Assembly (NCBI RefSeq): GCF_003399645.1
Contig: NZ_NBXD01000016.1
Location: forward strand, 1 to 64,000
Direction: 5' to 3'
Length of the DNA stretch: 64,000 nucleotides
Source: Subtercola boreus
Lineage (GTDB): Bacteria > Actinomycetota > Actinomycetes > Actinomycetales > Microbacteriaceae
Each line of letters starts with the position of its first letter. The first letter of the stretch is position 1. A model generated the notes under the pieces. It saw nothing but the letters and a program-made list of their open reading frames with translations, ran no database searches and had not been told where the DNA came from. Positions 1 through 10,802 of this stretch are shown here, in pieces. The translations under genes were made by a program, and so were the position numbers.

Positions 1-114
1 CTCCAGGATGTTGGGCTCGCCCCCGAGGGCCGCCAGACAACTCGGAAACACGTCGACCAGATGCGGTGCCTCGGCGTCGAAGGCGGGAAGGTCGGCCAGG
101 AGCGGGGAGGGCAC
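1..114 (-). CDS. N-terminal fragment of a gene running off the left edge, possibly a PTS EIIB-type domain
   Basis: An open minus-strand frame of 38 codons starts at a GTG at 114 and runs off the window. A CAGACT box at 121-126 lies 6 nt upstream of the GTG, the same arrangement as the leaderless starts elsewhere in this window. The last visible residues ([12 protein letters not shown]) resemble the start of glucose-family PTS EIIB domains, which have an L-x-ALGG-x-x-NI signature before the phosphorylated cysteine. The diagnostic cysteine motif lies outside the window, so the family is a guess. The gene is divergent from parC. Confidence 0.35.
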   Translation of the reverse strand, partial: MPSPLLADLPAFDAEAPHLVDVFPSCLAALGGEPNILE

Positions 115-170
115 GGGGCAAGTCTGGCACACCGCGTCGTGTCAGCGTCGGGAGCGTCGGAGGCCCCCGG

Positions 171-176
171 TATCAT
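171..176 (+). promoter_or_regulatory. -10 box of parC
   Basis: TATCAT matches the TANNNT consensus. It ends 9 nt before the ATG at 186, so the transcript would have almost no 5' leader. No purine-rich ribosome site is seen before the ATG. Confidence 0.4.
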
Positions 177-185
177 GGGTGGCAA

Positions 186-2789
186 ATGACGCCGAGAACC
201 CCCGAGCCCGCGCCCGACATAGTCGAGAACATCGAAGACATCGATGTGTCGAGCGAGATGCAGGGCTCGTTTCTCGAATATGCCTATTCGGTCATCTACT
301 CCCGTGCGCTCCCGGATGCCCGTGACGGCCTGAAGCCCGTCCAGCGACGCATCATCTACCAGATGAGCGTGATGGGGCTGCGGCCCGACCGCGGCCACGT
401 GAAATCCGCTCGCGTCGTGGGCGACGTGATGGGCAAGCTGCACCCGCACGGCGATGCGTCCATCTACGACGCGCTGGTACGCCTGGCCCAGAGCTGGACC
501 CTCCGACTCCCCCTCGTCGATGGGCACGGCAACTTCGGCTCCCTCGACGACGGCCCCGCCGCATCCCGCTACACCGAGGCGCGCCCGGCACCCGCGGCCC
601 TCTCCATGACCGACGGCCTCGACGAAGACGTCGTCGACTTCATCCCGAACTACGACAACACCGAGGTGCAGCCCGACGTTCTGCCCGCCGCCTACCCGAA
701 CCTGCTGGTGAACGGGGCGAGCGGTATCGCGGTCGGCATGGCCACGAACATGGCCCCGCACAACCTCATCGAGGTGGTGGCCGGAGCGCGCTACCTGATC
801 ACGCATCCGGCGGCCACGGTCGATGACCTGATGCAGTTCATTCCCGGCCCCGATCTTCCCGGCGGCGGTACGATCGTCGGGCTGGCCGGCATCCGCGACG
901 CCTACGCCACCGGGCGCGGTGCGTTCAAGACGCGCGCGAAGGTCAGCATCGAGACCCTGACTGCGCGGAAGGTCGGGCTTGTCGTGACAGAACTGCCCTA
1001 CCTGGTGGGTGCCGAGAAGGTCATCTCCAAAATCAAAGACGGCGTGAATTCGAAGAAGCTGCAGGGCATCTCCGACGTCACCGACCTCACCGACCGCACC
1101 AACGGGCTGCGGCTCGTGATCGGCATCAAGACCGGTTTCAGTCCTGAGGCCGTGCTCGAACAGCTCTACCGCCAGACCCCGCTCGAAGACTCCTTCAACA
1201 TCAACAACGTCGCGCTCGTCAACGGCAGCCCGCAGACGCTCGGGTTGAAGCAGCTGCTGCAGGTGTACGTCGACCACCGCATCGAGGTGACGACCCGGCG
1301 TACGCAGTTCCGGCTGCGCAAGCGCCGCGAGCGGCTGCACCTGCTGCTCGGCCTCCTGATCGCCATTCTCGACATCGACGAGGTGATCCAGGTCATCCGC
1401 AATTCGGATGACACCGAGCAGGCGCGCACCCGCCTCATCGACGTGTTCGACCTCGACCAGTTGCAGGCCGACTACATCCTCGAACTCCGGCTTCGCCGAC
1501 TCACGCGTTTCTCCCGCATCGAGCTCGAAACCGAACGGGACCAGTTGCTCAAGGAGATCGAACACCTCGAAGCACTGCTCGCCAACAAGGCGCTCATCCG
1601 CCAGACGGTCTCCGAGGAGCTCGACGAGGTGGCCGATGCGCTCGGCACGCCCCGGCGCACGTTGCTGACGGAGGCGCGGGCGGCAGCGCCCACCACGGCC
1701 GCGGCCCGCCGTGAGCAGGTGTCGCTCGAACTCGCCGACACACCGTGCCGCGTGTTCCTCTCCACGACCGGCCGAACGATTCGCGTCGACCTGCCGACGC
1801 CGGCTGAGATCGTGTCGGGCGGTGGCGACAGCGACGGTGGTGCAGATTCCCCGGCCGACGGCTCCGTGCCCGGCCGCAGCCCGCGACCCACGGGTGCGCA
1901 CACCCGGCGCAGCAAACACGACGCCGTGCTTTCGGTCGTCGAGACCACCACGCGCACCGAGATCGGTGCCGTCACCTCGCTCGGTCGGTTGCTCAGGATG
2001 AGTGTGCAAGACCTGCCCGTGGCGCCGGCGAACTCCGTGCAGCTCGGAGCCGGCGTGCGCATCGCCGACTATCTGGCCGTCGACACGAAACGTGAGCAGA
2101 TCATTGCACTCGTCTCGCTCTCCTCCGACGTTCCGATCGCGCTCGGCACCAAGCTCGGAACCGTCAAACGCATCATCCCCAGTGACTGGCCGAACAAGCC
2201 CGACTTCGAGCTGATCGCGCTGAAGCCCGGAGACGAAGTCGTCGGCGCCACCCAGCCCACCGAATCGTCTAACCTCGTCTTCGTGGCTTCCGATGCCCAG
2301 CTGCTGCACTTCCCCGCCGCCGCTGTTCGCCCGCAGGGGCGCACCGCGGGCGGCATGGCGGGTATCAGCCTGGGCGCCGGTGCCACCGTGATCGCGTTCA
2401 GCGCGGTTGCGCCCGGTGCGATCGCTCCGGACGCCACCACCCAACCCGTCGAGGGTGAGCTCGCCGAGGCATCCGCTACCCGCATCGTCGTGGCCACCGT
2501 CGCCAGCAGCTCGGGCATGCTCCCCGGCACCGACTCCGGCTCGGCGAAGGTGTCGGAGTTTAGCGAGTTCCCGCCCAAGGGCCGTGCCACCGGCGGCGTG
2601 CGCGCCCACCGGTTCCTCCGCGGCGAGGATGCCCTGCAACTGGCCTGGGTCGGCCCCGAACCGGCCCTCGCGGTCGCTTCAGACGGTGCCGTGCGCACGC
2701 TGCCCGAGCCGGGCGCGAAGCGCGATGCGTCGGGAACCCCGCTGGCGGCCCCCGTCGCCTCCATCGGCTTCGCCGCCACGCTCCCCTGA
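186..2789 (+). CDS. parC: DNA topoisomerase IV subunit A (ParC/GyrA family)
   Basis: Subunit A of a type IIA topoisomerase, which cleaves and rejoins DNA; its partner is the ParE-like protein at 4982. The ATG at 186 gives 867 residues beginning MTPRTPEP; the frame is open upstream to 66, but the conserved part begins after this ATG. The catalytic tyrosine is in ASRYTEAR (about Tyr129). The quinolone-pocket segment [11 protein letters not shown] has alanine at the position of E. coli GyrA Ser83. The C-terminal beta-pinwheel is short and has a degenerate GyrA box (GRTAGGMAG) instead of QRRGGKG, which favours the topo IV paralogue over gyrase. A long acidic insertion rich in Gly and Ser lies around residues 545-580. 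Confidence 0.9.
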   Translation: MTPRTPEPAPDIVENIEDIDVSSEMQGSFLEYAYSVIYSRALPDARDGLKPVQRRIIYQMSVMGLRPDRGHVKSARVVGDVMGKLHPHGDASIYDALVRLAQSWTLRLPLVDGHGNFGSLDDGPAASRYTEARPAPAALSMTDGLDEDVVDFIPNYDNTEVQPDVLPAAYPNLLVNGASGIAVGMATNMAPHNLIEVVAGARYLITHPAATVDDLMQFIPGPDLPGGGTIVGLAGIRDAYATGRGAFKTRAKVSIETLTARKVGLVVTELPYLVGAEKVISKIKDGVNSKKLQGISDVTDLTDRTNGLRLVIGIKTGFSPEAVLEQLYRQTPLEDSFNINNVALVNGSPQTLGLKQLLQVYVDHRIEVTTRRTQFRLRKRRERLHLLLGLLIAILDIDEVIQVIRNSDDTEQARTRLIDVFDLDQLQADYILELRLRRLTRFSRIELETERDQLLKEIEHLEALLANKALIRQTVSEELDEVADALGTPRRTLLTEARAAAPTTAAARREQVSLELADTPCRVFLSTTGRTIRVDLPTPAEIVSGGGDSDGGADSPADGSVPGRSPRPTGAHTRRSKHDAVLSVVETTTRTEIGAVTSLGRLLRMSVQDLPVAPANSVQLGAGVRIADYLAVDTKREQIIALVSLSSDVPIALGTKLGTVKRIIPSDWPNKPDFELIALKPGDEVVGATQPTESSNLVFVASDAQLLHFPAAAVRPQGRTAGGMAGISLGAGATVIAFSAVAPGAIAPDATTQPVEGELAEASATRIVVATVASSSGMLPGTDSGSAKVSEFSEFPPKGRATGGVRAHRFLRGEDALQLAWVGPEPALAVASDGAVRTLPEPGAKRDASGTPLAAPVASIGFAATLP

Positions 2790-2857
2790 GCGCACCGGTG
2801 CTCGCGTCTGTTCGACCCCGCAGCCGTGATCCTCGATCAGGCTGAGCGATCGCTCGA

Positions 2858-4345
2858 TCAGCTGACGTCGAAACGCATCTGCGCCCGGATGTAGTATTCC
2901 GAGCTGCTGACGATCCCCTCCCGCGCGATCGAGTCGCCCACGCGGAGGTCGATACTCTTCCAGTTGGCCAGCCCCGAGGCATCCGGAATCCGACCGAGGT
3001 AGGTGGCGTACATTGCGCCGACACGGTCGCCGGTGGTCTCATCCGACATCCAGAACTGATCGACCACCCAGTTGCGACCGTGTGTCGTCGCAAGATCGCC
3101 CCACCATTTGTAGTCAGCGGCGCTGCCGTCGCGCCCGAGCAGCGCGTTGTAGAGCGACTTCGCAGAGGAGGTGTTGGTCGAACCGTGGTTCGTGTACCAC
3201 TCCGCCGACTCGTAGAGCGACTTCAGGATGTCGTCGGTCGAGATGTACCCGAGCTTCATGTCGGTCAGCCACATGGCCCGGCCACCGGCATCCGGGGCCC
3301 GGCCCAGGATGGACTGGTAAGCGTCGACGATGCGCTTCAGCCGGTACTCGTCGCTCTCGACGAAGTTACGGGCCATCCACGCCGCCGGTGTCTCGGGCAG
3401 CTGATGGTCGTTGTAGAACTGGAACACTGCGAGCCAGGGTCGGATGTCGTCGACACTCGGGGTGCGCTGGAGGAAGTCCCAGTACTCGGCGTAGACGTTC
3501 GCCTCGGGACCGGTACCGAGCGGATTGCCGGCGTGGAGATTCGGCCGCACTTCGCGGAGGGTCGGAGCGATCGTCGCGGTCTCGCCCTCGTCCAGCATGA
3601 AGGCCGAACCGATCTCTGCGTCGCCGAAGTCGGAACCCGAGTACCGCACTATGGCGACGTACTCCCCCGGCTGGGCGAAGCTGAACCGGAAGGAGCCGGT
3701 CGCGCCGACGGTCGCCCGCTGCTCGGCCGTGGGGTAGAAACCGAGGCCCTGGTAGGCGATGTAGATGTCGACGACGGCCTTCGAGTAGTCGATGCCCCGG
3801 TCGCAGCCGTCGCTGCATCCGACATGTCCGGTGATCGACCCGTTCTCGAGGAGGTATCCGTCGGCATCGATCGAGCTGCCGGGTGTGATGGGTACCGTGG
3901 CGCCGTCGGGGTAGAACCCGTAGACCGAGCGCCACGCCTGCAGCACGTGTTTCGGATCGGAGTCGTCGTAGAACTGGATCCAGTAGTCGCCAGCCGGAAG
4001 GTCTGCGAGCACGTACCGGCCATCAGCGTCGCTCGTCGTCGAGCGGGAGAACGTCACCGCCCCCGTCGCGTCGAACTGCAGCGCCGACACGGTCGCCCCC
4101 GGCAGCAGCAGGTGATTGGCCGCTGTCGAGCCGGTCACCTCTCCTCCGTCGGGTGAGCCGGCGGGGAGCCCTCTGCCCACAGGGGGTCCCGGCTTGACCA
4201 CGGGCGGATGCTGTGGAGTCGTGTACGGATACAGCTTGTAGAGCTCGGGGACAGGGTCGAAGGCGGCTGCCGAGGCGGCATTGGCGATGAGAGCGGCGCC
4301 CGCCAGAACGGCTGCAAGCACCATTGACACGATGCGTCGCTTCAT
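2858..4345 (-). CDS. Secreted DUF4214-domain protein
   Basis: A 495-residue exported protein of unknown function. The N-terminus is a clear Sec signal peptide (MKRR, then a hydrophobic run ending near ASAAA, about residues 1-29). Residues 60-130 and 165-250 look like two beta-sandwich SpaA/carboxypeptidase-regulatory-type modules (for example DADGRYVLADLPAGDYWI). The C-terminal half, about 270-480, has repeated DUF4214 motifs of the form Y-x-x-x-LGR-x-PD-x-x-G-x-x-x-W (ILGRAPDAGGRAMW, YLGRIPDASGLANW). The start has a strong ribosome site (GGGGGAGG, 8 nt spacing). DUF4214 is common in actinobacterial cell-surface proteins. It converges on parC and appears monocistronic. Confidence 0.75.
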   Translation of the reverse strand: MKRRIVSMVLAAVLAGAALIANAASAAAFDPVPELYKLYPYTTPQHPPVVKPGPPVGRGLPAGSPDGGEVTGSTAANHLLLPGATVSALQFDATGAVTFSRSTTSDADGRYVLADLPAGDYWIQFYDDSDPKHVLQAWRSVYGFYPDGATVPITPGSSIDADGYLLENGSITGHVGCSDGCDRGIDYSKAVVDIYIAYQGLGFYPTAEQRATVGATGSFRFSFAQPGEYVAIVRYSGSDFGDAEIGSAFMLDEGETATIAPTLREVRPNLHAGNPLGTGPEANVYAEYWDFLQRTPSVDDIRPWLAVFQFYNDHQLPETPAAWMARNFVESDEYRLKRIVDAYQSILGRAPDAGGRAMWLTDMKLGYISTDDILKSLYESAEWYTNHGSTNTSSAKSLYNALLGRDGSAADYKWWGDLATTHGRNWVVDQFWMSDETTGDRVGAMYATYLGRIPDASGLANWKSIDLRVGDSIAREGIVSSSEYYIRAQMRFDVS

Positions 4346-4442
4346 GCGTCGGCCTCCCCCAGAACCCGTGCTGCCCGCTGTGGCAACCTCTCGACGCTAA
4401 CACGCAGACAAGACTCGGGAGTCTGAGAGTCCTCACACGAAA

Positions 4443-4486
4443 GAAGCGGCGGCGAGCATCCGGTTCATGATGCCCGCCGCCGCTTC
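4443..4486 (-). terminator. Rho-independent terminator of the DUF7455 gene
   Basis: Two 18-nt arms (4443-4460 and 4469-4486) pair at 17 of 18 positions around an 8-nt loop. On the minus strand the stem is followed by a pyrimidine run, TTTCGTG. It lies 22 nt beyond the end of the small gene at 4509. Confidence 0.7.
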
Positions 4487-4508
4487 GAGCGTTCGGGAAG
4501 GGTGCGCG

Positions 4509-4739
4509 CTAGCGCTGCTCGAGGAGTCTGTCTGACTCGTCGTGCCAGCTCTTGGCGATCGGGAAGAGCTTCGCGTGCACCTCACGGCCGTGGTGGGCGC
4601 AGAAGAGAAGGTCTCCGCTGTTCATCTCGACACGGATGTACGCCTGCGCACCGCAGCTGTCGCAGCGGTCTGCGCCGGTCAGCTGGCGGCTCACTTGCAG
4701 ATCGCCCACCACGTCGGTCTCTGTTGCAATTGATTGCAT
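4509..4739 (-). CDS. Small zinc-binding DUF7455-type protein
   Basis: A 76-residue protein starting at the ATG at 4739, which is preceded by GAGGAG on the minus strand. The longer frame to 4787 lacks such a site. A likely zinc site is CDSCGAQAYI with a later FCAHHGRE, giving three Cys and His ligands. Members of this family commonly lie beside the topoisomerase/sigA region in actinobacteria, as here, and their function is unknown. It is divergent from parE and ends at a strong terminator. Confidence 0.75.
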   Translation of the reverse strand: MQSIATETDVVGDLQVSRQLTGADRCDSCGAQAYIRVEMNSGDLLFCAHHGREVHAKLFPIAKSWHDESDRLLEQR

Positions 4740-4981
4740 CTTCTGGCTCCTCACGGGTCGATACCTCAGACAATCTGTAGAACCCATACAAGCATGAGTA
4801 TGTTCCCGCGATGTTACATTCCCCTGTGTTTCGCTCTGCGCGTAGCAGAGCGGTGCAGGCGAGTGTCTTCGCGGCTGTGGATGGTGGATCTAACTAGGCT
4901 AAGACGTCGGAACGTCCGGGCGACCCGCCTTGACGTATCCGCAGAAACATCCCAGTGAACCCGCTGAGCTAAGGAGCACCT
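4740..4981. other. Intergenic region between DUF7455 and parE
   Basis: This divergent 242-bp gap has no convincing gene. It contains a short hairpin (8-bp stem CGCTCTGC/GCAGAGCG near 4831-4851), a possible -10 (TAGGCT near 4896) and the parE ribosome site AAGGAG just before 4982. Confidence 0.4.
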
Positions 4982-7069
<2,088 letters not shown>

Positions 7070-7085
7070 GTGCTCTTGGCGTGCC

Positions 7086-7931
7086 CTATTCGCTGAGGGG
7101 GGCCGACGCGATGGTCTCGCGGGCCTTCGCGGCGCGACGGTCGATCTCCACGAGGTCGGCCGGAGCCGCGGGCAGCGTCTCGCCGCGGCGGGCCAGCGCT
7201 GCCTCCAGCAGCCAGTCCGCGAGGGCGGGGTTGTTGGCGAGAACCGGCCCGTGGAGGTGGGTGCCGATGAGGTTGCCGACCCAGAAGCCCTCGGCACGAT
7301 CATCCGGGGCCACCAGCACGGTCCCGTCGGCGTTCGCACCCGACGCAGCCACGGCCGCCGCGCCCGCAGACGCCCCGGGCCCCAACGCAGGCAGGTTGCC
7401 CCGACCGTAGACGACCGACCCGAGCGGGGTCGCATCACCGATCGACACTGAGGAGCCGCGGTTCTCGAACCCGACGAGGGTACCGAGCTTCGGCGACGAG
7501 ACGACGAAGTCGCCCACTACACGCTCCCCCCCGACGACCGTCGTGACGGGGAAGACCCCGGCGCCGGTCAGCTCCGTGCCGTCGACAAGCGTCACCGAGC
7601 GCCCGAGCAGCTGAAAGCCGGCACCGACCGCGAGAAAGGGCACCCCGTGTGCCGCCAGCGCGCGAAGCGGCGGTGCAACGACGGGCAACCAAGCATACGT
7701 CTCGAGCTGTGCCGAGACCGGACCGCTGCCGATGAACACCAGGTCGACCGAGGCCGGCAGCGAATCACCGTCTTCGTAGCGTTTCACGCTCACGCTCACG
7801 CCGCGCGACTCTGCACGACGAACGAGAATTTCGACGTTGCCGTTCTCGCCGTTCATCCCGAGCGTTCGGGGGAACAGGTGCAGGATGTTCAGTCGATCGG
7901 CGGCCGACGACGCCCTCTCGGTGTCAGTCAT
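7086..7931 (-). CDS. gatD: GatD-like glutamine amidotransferase subunit with lost catalytic cysteine
   Basis: A 281-residue class I glutamine-amidotransferase fold of the CobB/CobQ-like type, partner of MurT. In characterised GatD, glutamine is hydrolysed to feed ammonia to MurT, which amidates D-Glu of lipid II. Here the nucleophile elbow reads AVGAGFQLLG (about 101-110), so the essential cysteine is replaced by Gly103 (codon GGT). The catalytic His is kept in GTHLHGP (about His227). The protein has no cysteine anywhere. Its ATG at 7931 overlaps the murT stop by 4 nt, so translation is coupled. I infer the complex still forms but glutaminase activity is lost; it may act as a structural subunit or use another nitrogen donor. 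Confidence 0.8.
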   Translation of the reverse strand: MTDTERASSAADRLNILHLFPRTLGMNGENGNVEILVRRAESRGVSVSVKRYEDGDSLPASVDLVFIGSGPVSAQLETYAWLPVVAPPLRALAAHGVPFLAVGAGFQLLGRSVTLVDGTELTGAGVFPVTTVVGGERVVGDFVVSSPKLGTLVGFENRGSSVSIGDATPLGSVVYGRGNLPALGPGASAGAAAVAASGANADGTVLVAPDDRAEGFWVGNLIGTHLHGPVLANNPALADWLLEAALARRGETLPAAPADLVEIDRRAAKARETIASAPLSE

Positions 7932-9211
7932 GCCTGCCCACCCCCTTCGAGCTCCTTGAAGCCCAGAATCTTGCGAATGCCCATCATCTGCTCGTAGTTC
8001 AGGATCATCGTCTTTCGACCGTTCGCCGGCCGCGGCAGTGCGAGGAACCGTTTCAGGGCGGCCCGCACGTCGAGGTCGACAGAACCGACGGGAATGTCGG
8101 CGTACCCCAGGCGCACCGCGAACTGCCAGGCCTTCGAGCCGGTGATCACATCGACGTGCGACAGGCTCGAGAAGTCGATGTCGTAGATCCACGACGGATC
8201 GGGTGTGCCCTCGTCGACCGCCATGAAGACCTGTTCGGGCGTGGACCCCAGCGAATCGAGGTTCAACTGCAGGCTCGCCGGGTTCTTCATCATGATGATC
8301 TCGATCGATTCACCGGCGACCTGCAGCAGCTCGCCCCGACCGTAGACCGTCGACAGCCCGTTGAGGGCCGCGGTGACGAGTCCCGGGCGGAAGGCTGCTC
8401 CCATCACCGAGCGAGCGGTGGCGGTCGCTCCGGCCGCGTCGAGGGCGTAGTGCAGCCCACGCGCGGGCAGGCGCACGGCGATGTCGTGACCGTCGACCGC
8501 GAGTACGGCCTGGCTGTCACCGAGATCGGTCACCGTGACGGCGGCCTCGCGCGCACCGACTTCGGCGTGGGCATCACCGAACCGGTCGGCCGAGGCGACG
8601 CCGTGAGCGGCTCCTGCGATGAGCTCGGGTGAGGCCCCGAAGAACGAGACCTCCCGATCGCCCGGAATGCGTCGGTCCATGTCGACGAGGTGGTTGTCGT
8701 CCCGGTTCAGGATGAGAGAGGTCGTCGAGGTCATGGCGACCTGTTCGAGCATCCGCACCACGCGGTCGGGCTCGTGGTACCGGTTGAGCTGGTCGATCTG
8801 GATGTTCAGCAGGAGCACCGTGCGCGGCTTCAGCAGCTTCGCGAGCCGGGGGCCGTAGCCCTCGTCGACCTCGAGGATGGCGATGTCGGCGTCGAGCTTT
8901 CCGCCGAGCGACACCTGCGACAGCACGGAGGAGGCGATCCCCTGGGGCAGATTGCCGCCGGAGGGGTTCGTGAAGACCTTCAGGCCATGCTCGCGGAGGA
9001 TGGCCGCGAGCATGTTCGTCGTCGTCGACTTCCCGTTCGAGCCCGAGATCGCGACGACCCCGCGGGGAATGGCCGAGATGGTGTCTTCGAGAAAGCGGGG
9101 GGCGATGCGGAGGGCGACGGTTCCCGGAATGGCGGAACCGCCCCCGCGCATCCGCGCGGCAACCCGAACAGCGCGACCGACTGCGACGGCTGCCGCGGTA
9201 CGAACTCCCAC
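7928..9211 (-). CDS. murT: MurT-type Mur ligase without zinc ribbon
   Basis: A 427-residue Mur-ligase-family protein with a C-terminal DUF1727 domain. In known MurT/GatD complexes this subunit activates the D-Glu alpha-carboxyl of lipid II with ATP. The P-loop is GSNGKSTTT (about 57-65). Downstream are the family motifs EVDEGY (about 114-119), LNIQIDQLNR and, in DUF1727, KNPAS and SWIYDIDF, which carries the aspartate thought to complete the GatD triad. The four-cysteine zinc ribbon expected between the central FFG (about 190) and the LHYALDAAG segment (about 253-261) is absent, and the whole protein has no cysteine. The GTG start lies 4 nt after the sigA stop, so it is probably read through from sigA. 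Confidence 0.85.
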   Translation of the reverse strand: MGVRTAAAVAVGRAVRVAARMRGGGSAIPGTVALRIAPRFLEDTISAIPRGVVAISGSNGKSTTTNMLAAILREHGLKVFTNPSGGNLPQGIASSVLSQVSLGGKLDADIAILEVDEGYGPRLAKLLKPRTVLLLNIQIDQLNRYHEPDRVVRMLEQVAMTSTTSLILNRDDNHLVDMDRRIPGDREVSFFGASPELIAGAAHGVASADRFGDAHAEVGAREAAVTVTDLGDSQAVLAVDGHDIAVRLPARGLHYALDAAGATATARSVMGAAFRPGLVTAALNGLSTVYGRGELLQVAGESIEIIMMKNPASLQLNLDSLGSTPEQVFMAVDEGTPDPSWIYDIDFSSLSHVDVITGSKAWQFAVRLGYADIPVGSVDLDVRAALKRFLALPRPANGRKTMILNYEQMMGIRKILGFKELEGGGQA

Positions 9212-9215
9212 CGGC

Positions 9216-10589
9216 TTATTCGAGGTAGTCGCGAAGCGACTGCGATCGGGAGGGGTGACGGAGCTTGGCCATGGTCTTCGACTCGATCTGGCGGATGCGC
9301 TCCCGCGTCACGCCGAAGGTGTCACCGATCTGGTCCAGGGTCTTCGGCATGCCGTCGCCCAGCCCGAAGCGCATGCGGATCACGCCCGCCTCGCGCTCGG
9401 AGAGGGAGTCGAGCAGCGACTCGAGCTGCTTCTGCAGCATCGTGAAGCCCACGGCGTCGGCGGGAACGACGGCCTCGGTGTCTTCGATGAGGTCACCGAA
9501 CTCGCTGTCGCCGTCTTCACCCAGCGGAGTGTGCAGCGAGATGGGCTCTCGGCCGTACTTCTGCACCTCGACGACCTTCTCGGGCGTCATGTCGAGTTCG
9601 CGGCTGAGCTCCTCGGGCGTGGGCTCGCGACCGAGATCCTGCAGCATCTGCCGCTGCACGCGCGCCAGCTTGTTGATGACCTCGACCATGTGCACGGGGA
9701 TGCGGATGGTGCGCGCCTGGTCGGCCATGGCACGCGTGATCGCCTGCCGGATCCACCAGGTTGCATAGGTCGAGAACTTGAACCCCTTGGTGTAGTCGAA
9801 CTTCTCGACGGCACGGATGAGGCCCAGGTTGCCCTCCTGGATGAGGTCGAGGAACTGCATTCCGCGACCGGTGTAGCGCTTGGCGAGGCTGACGACGAGG
9901 CGGAGGTTGGCGCCGAGCAGGTGGCTCTTGGCACGCTGGCCGTCTTTCGCGACCCACTGCAGCTCGCGCTTGGCCGACGGGCTGAGGCCCTCGGAGTTCG
10001 CCAGCTTGTCTTCGGCGAACAGTCCCGCCTCGATGCGCATCGCGAGCTCGACCTCTTCGGCCGCGTTCAGCAGGGCGACCTTGCCGATCTGCTTCAGGTA
10101 GTCCTTGACCGGGTCGGCCGTCGCGCCGGTGATGGCGCTGGAGTAGACCGGTACGTCATCGTCGTCGTCGACCAGGGAGAGGACGAGGGCGCCGCTCGGC
10201 AGCGCCTCGGTCGTCGCGGTGCCGGTCGACTCCTCGTCGGTCTCGTCGTCGCCTGCCGTCGCTTCGGCGTCGGGGGCCACGGCGCCCGGTGCGATGACGA
10301 CCACATCGTCGGCGACGACGTCATCGGCCACCGTGTCGTCGGTGTCGACATCCGCCGTGTCGATGTCGACGTCTTCGTCTTCGACGTCGGGATCGGTGGT
10401 GGCCTTGCTCGCGGTCGCCTTGCCCCTGGCCGTGGCCCGGGGTGCTGCCGTCTTCTTTGCCGCCGTCTTGGGCGCGGCCGTCGTCTTGGTGGCAGCGGTC
10501 TTGGGCGAAGCGGTCTTCGGTGCAGCAGCCTTCGGCGCTGCGGTCTTCGTGGCGGCGACCTTCGTCGCGGGAGCCTTCGTGGTGGCCAT
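9216..10589 (-). CDS. sigA: Primary sigma factor of RNA polymerase
   Basis: Housekeeping sigma-70 factor (SigA/HrdB/RpoD type), 457 residues from the ATG at 10589. That ATG follows AAAGGTGA on the minus strand; the GTG 9 nt upstream overlaps this site and is unlikely. The first 60 residues are Ala/Lys/Thr-rich and repetitive, followed by an acidic stretch. Region 1.2 starts near [18 protein letters not shown]. Region 2 has [18 protein letters not shown] and the aromatic segment [13 protein letters not shown]. Region 4 has the helix-turn-helix [13 protein letters not shown], and the protein ends in the normal SLRDYLE. murT and gatD follow directly. Confidence 0.95.
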   Translation of the reverse strand: MATTKAPATKVAATKTAAPKAAAPKTASPKTAATKTTAAPKTAAKKTAAPRATARGKATASKATTDPDVEDEDVDIDTADVDTDDTVADDVVADDVVVIAPGAVAPDAEATAGDDETDEESTGTATTEALPSGALVLSLVDDDDDVPVYSSAITGATADPVKDYLKQIGKVALLNAAEEVELAMRIEAGLFAEDKLANSEGLSPSAKRELQWVAKDGQRAKSHLLGANLRLVVSLAKRYTGRGMQFLDLIQEGNLGLIRAVEKFDYTKGFKFSTYATWWIRQAITRAMADQARTIRIPVHMVEVINKLARVQRQMLQDLGREPTPEELSRELDMTPEKVVEVQKYGREPISLHTPLGEDGDSEFGDLIEDTEAVVPADAVGFTMLQKQLESLLDSLSEREAGVIRMRFGLGDGMPKTLDQIGDTFGVTRERIRQIESKTMAKLRHPSRSQSLRDYLE

Positions 10590-10802
10590 ACGGATCACCT
10601 TTCACACTGGTGGAGATGACGGGAGGGACTGGATGCGCCCCCGCGCCACTGTCAACCAGAGTTGTTTTTTGACATTACTAAGACCCATGTCAAGTGCTGG
10701 GAATTCGCGTGGCAGACACGCTGACCACCCCAGAACAAGAACGGGTCTCTAGAGACAATTATTGCACGGATTGCGAACCTTGGCCGACAGATGGCCCTTT
10801 TG
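10590..10802. promoter_or_regulatory. sigA upstream region with an inverted repeat
   Basis: This 213-bp gap has no gene. At 10669-10693 the 7-nt arms TTGACAT and ATGTCAA flank an 11-nt spacer. Each arm carries a -35-like TTGACA, one per strand, so the repeat may be part of the sigA promoter or a regulator site. No clear matching -10 was found at the correct distance. Confidence 0.35.
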
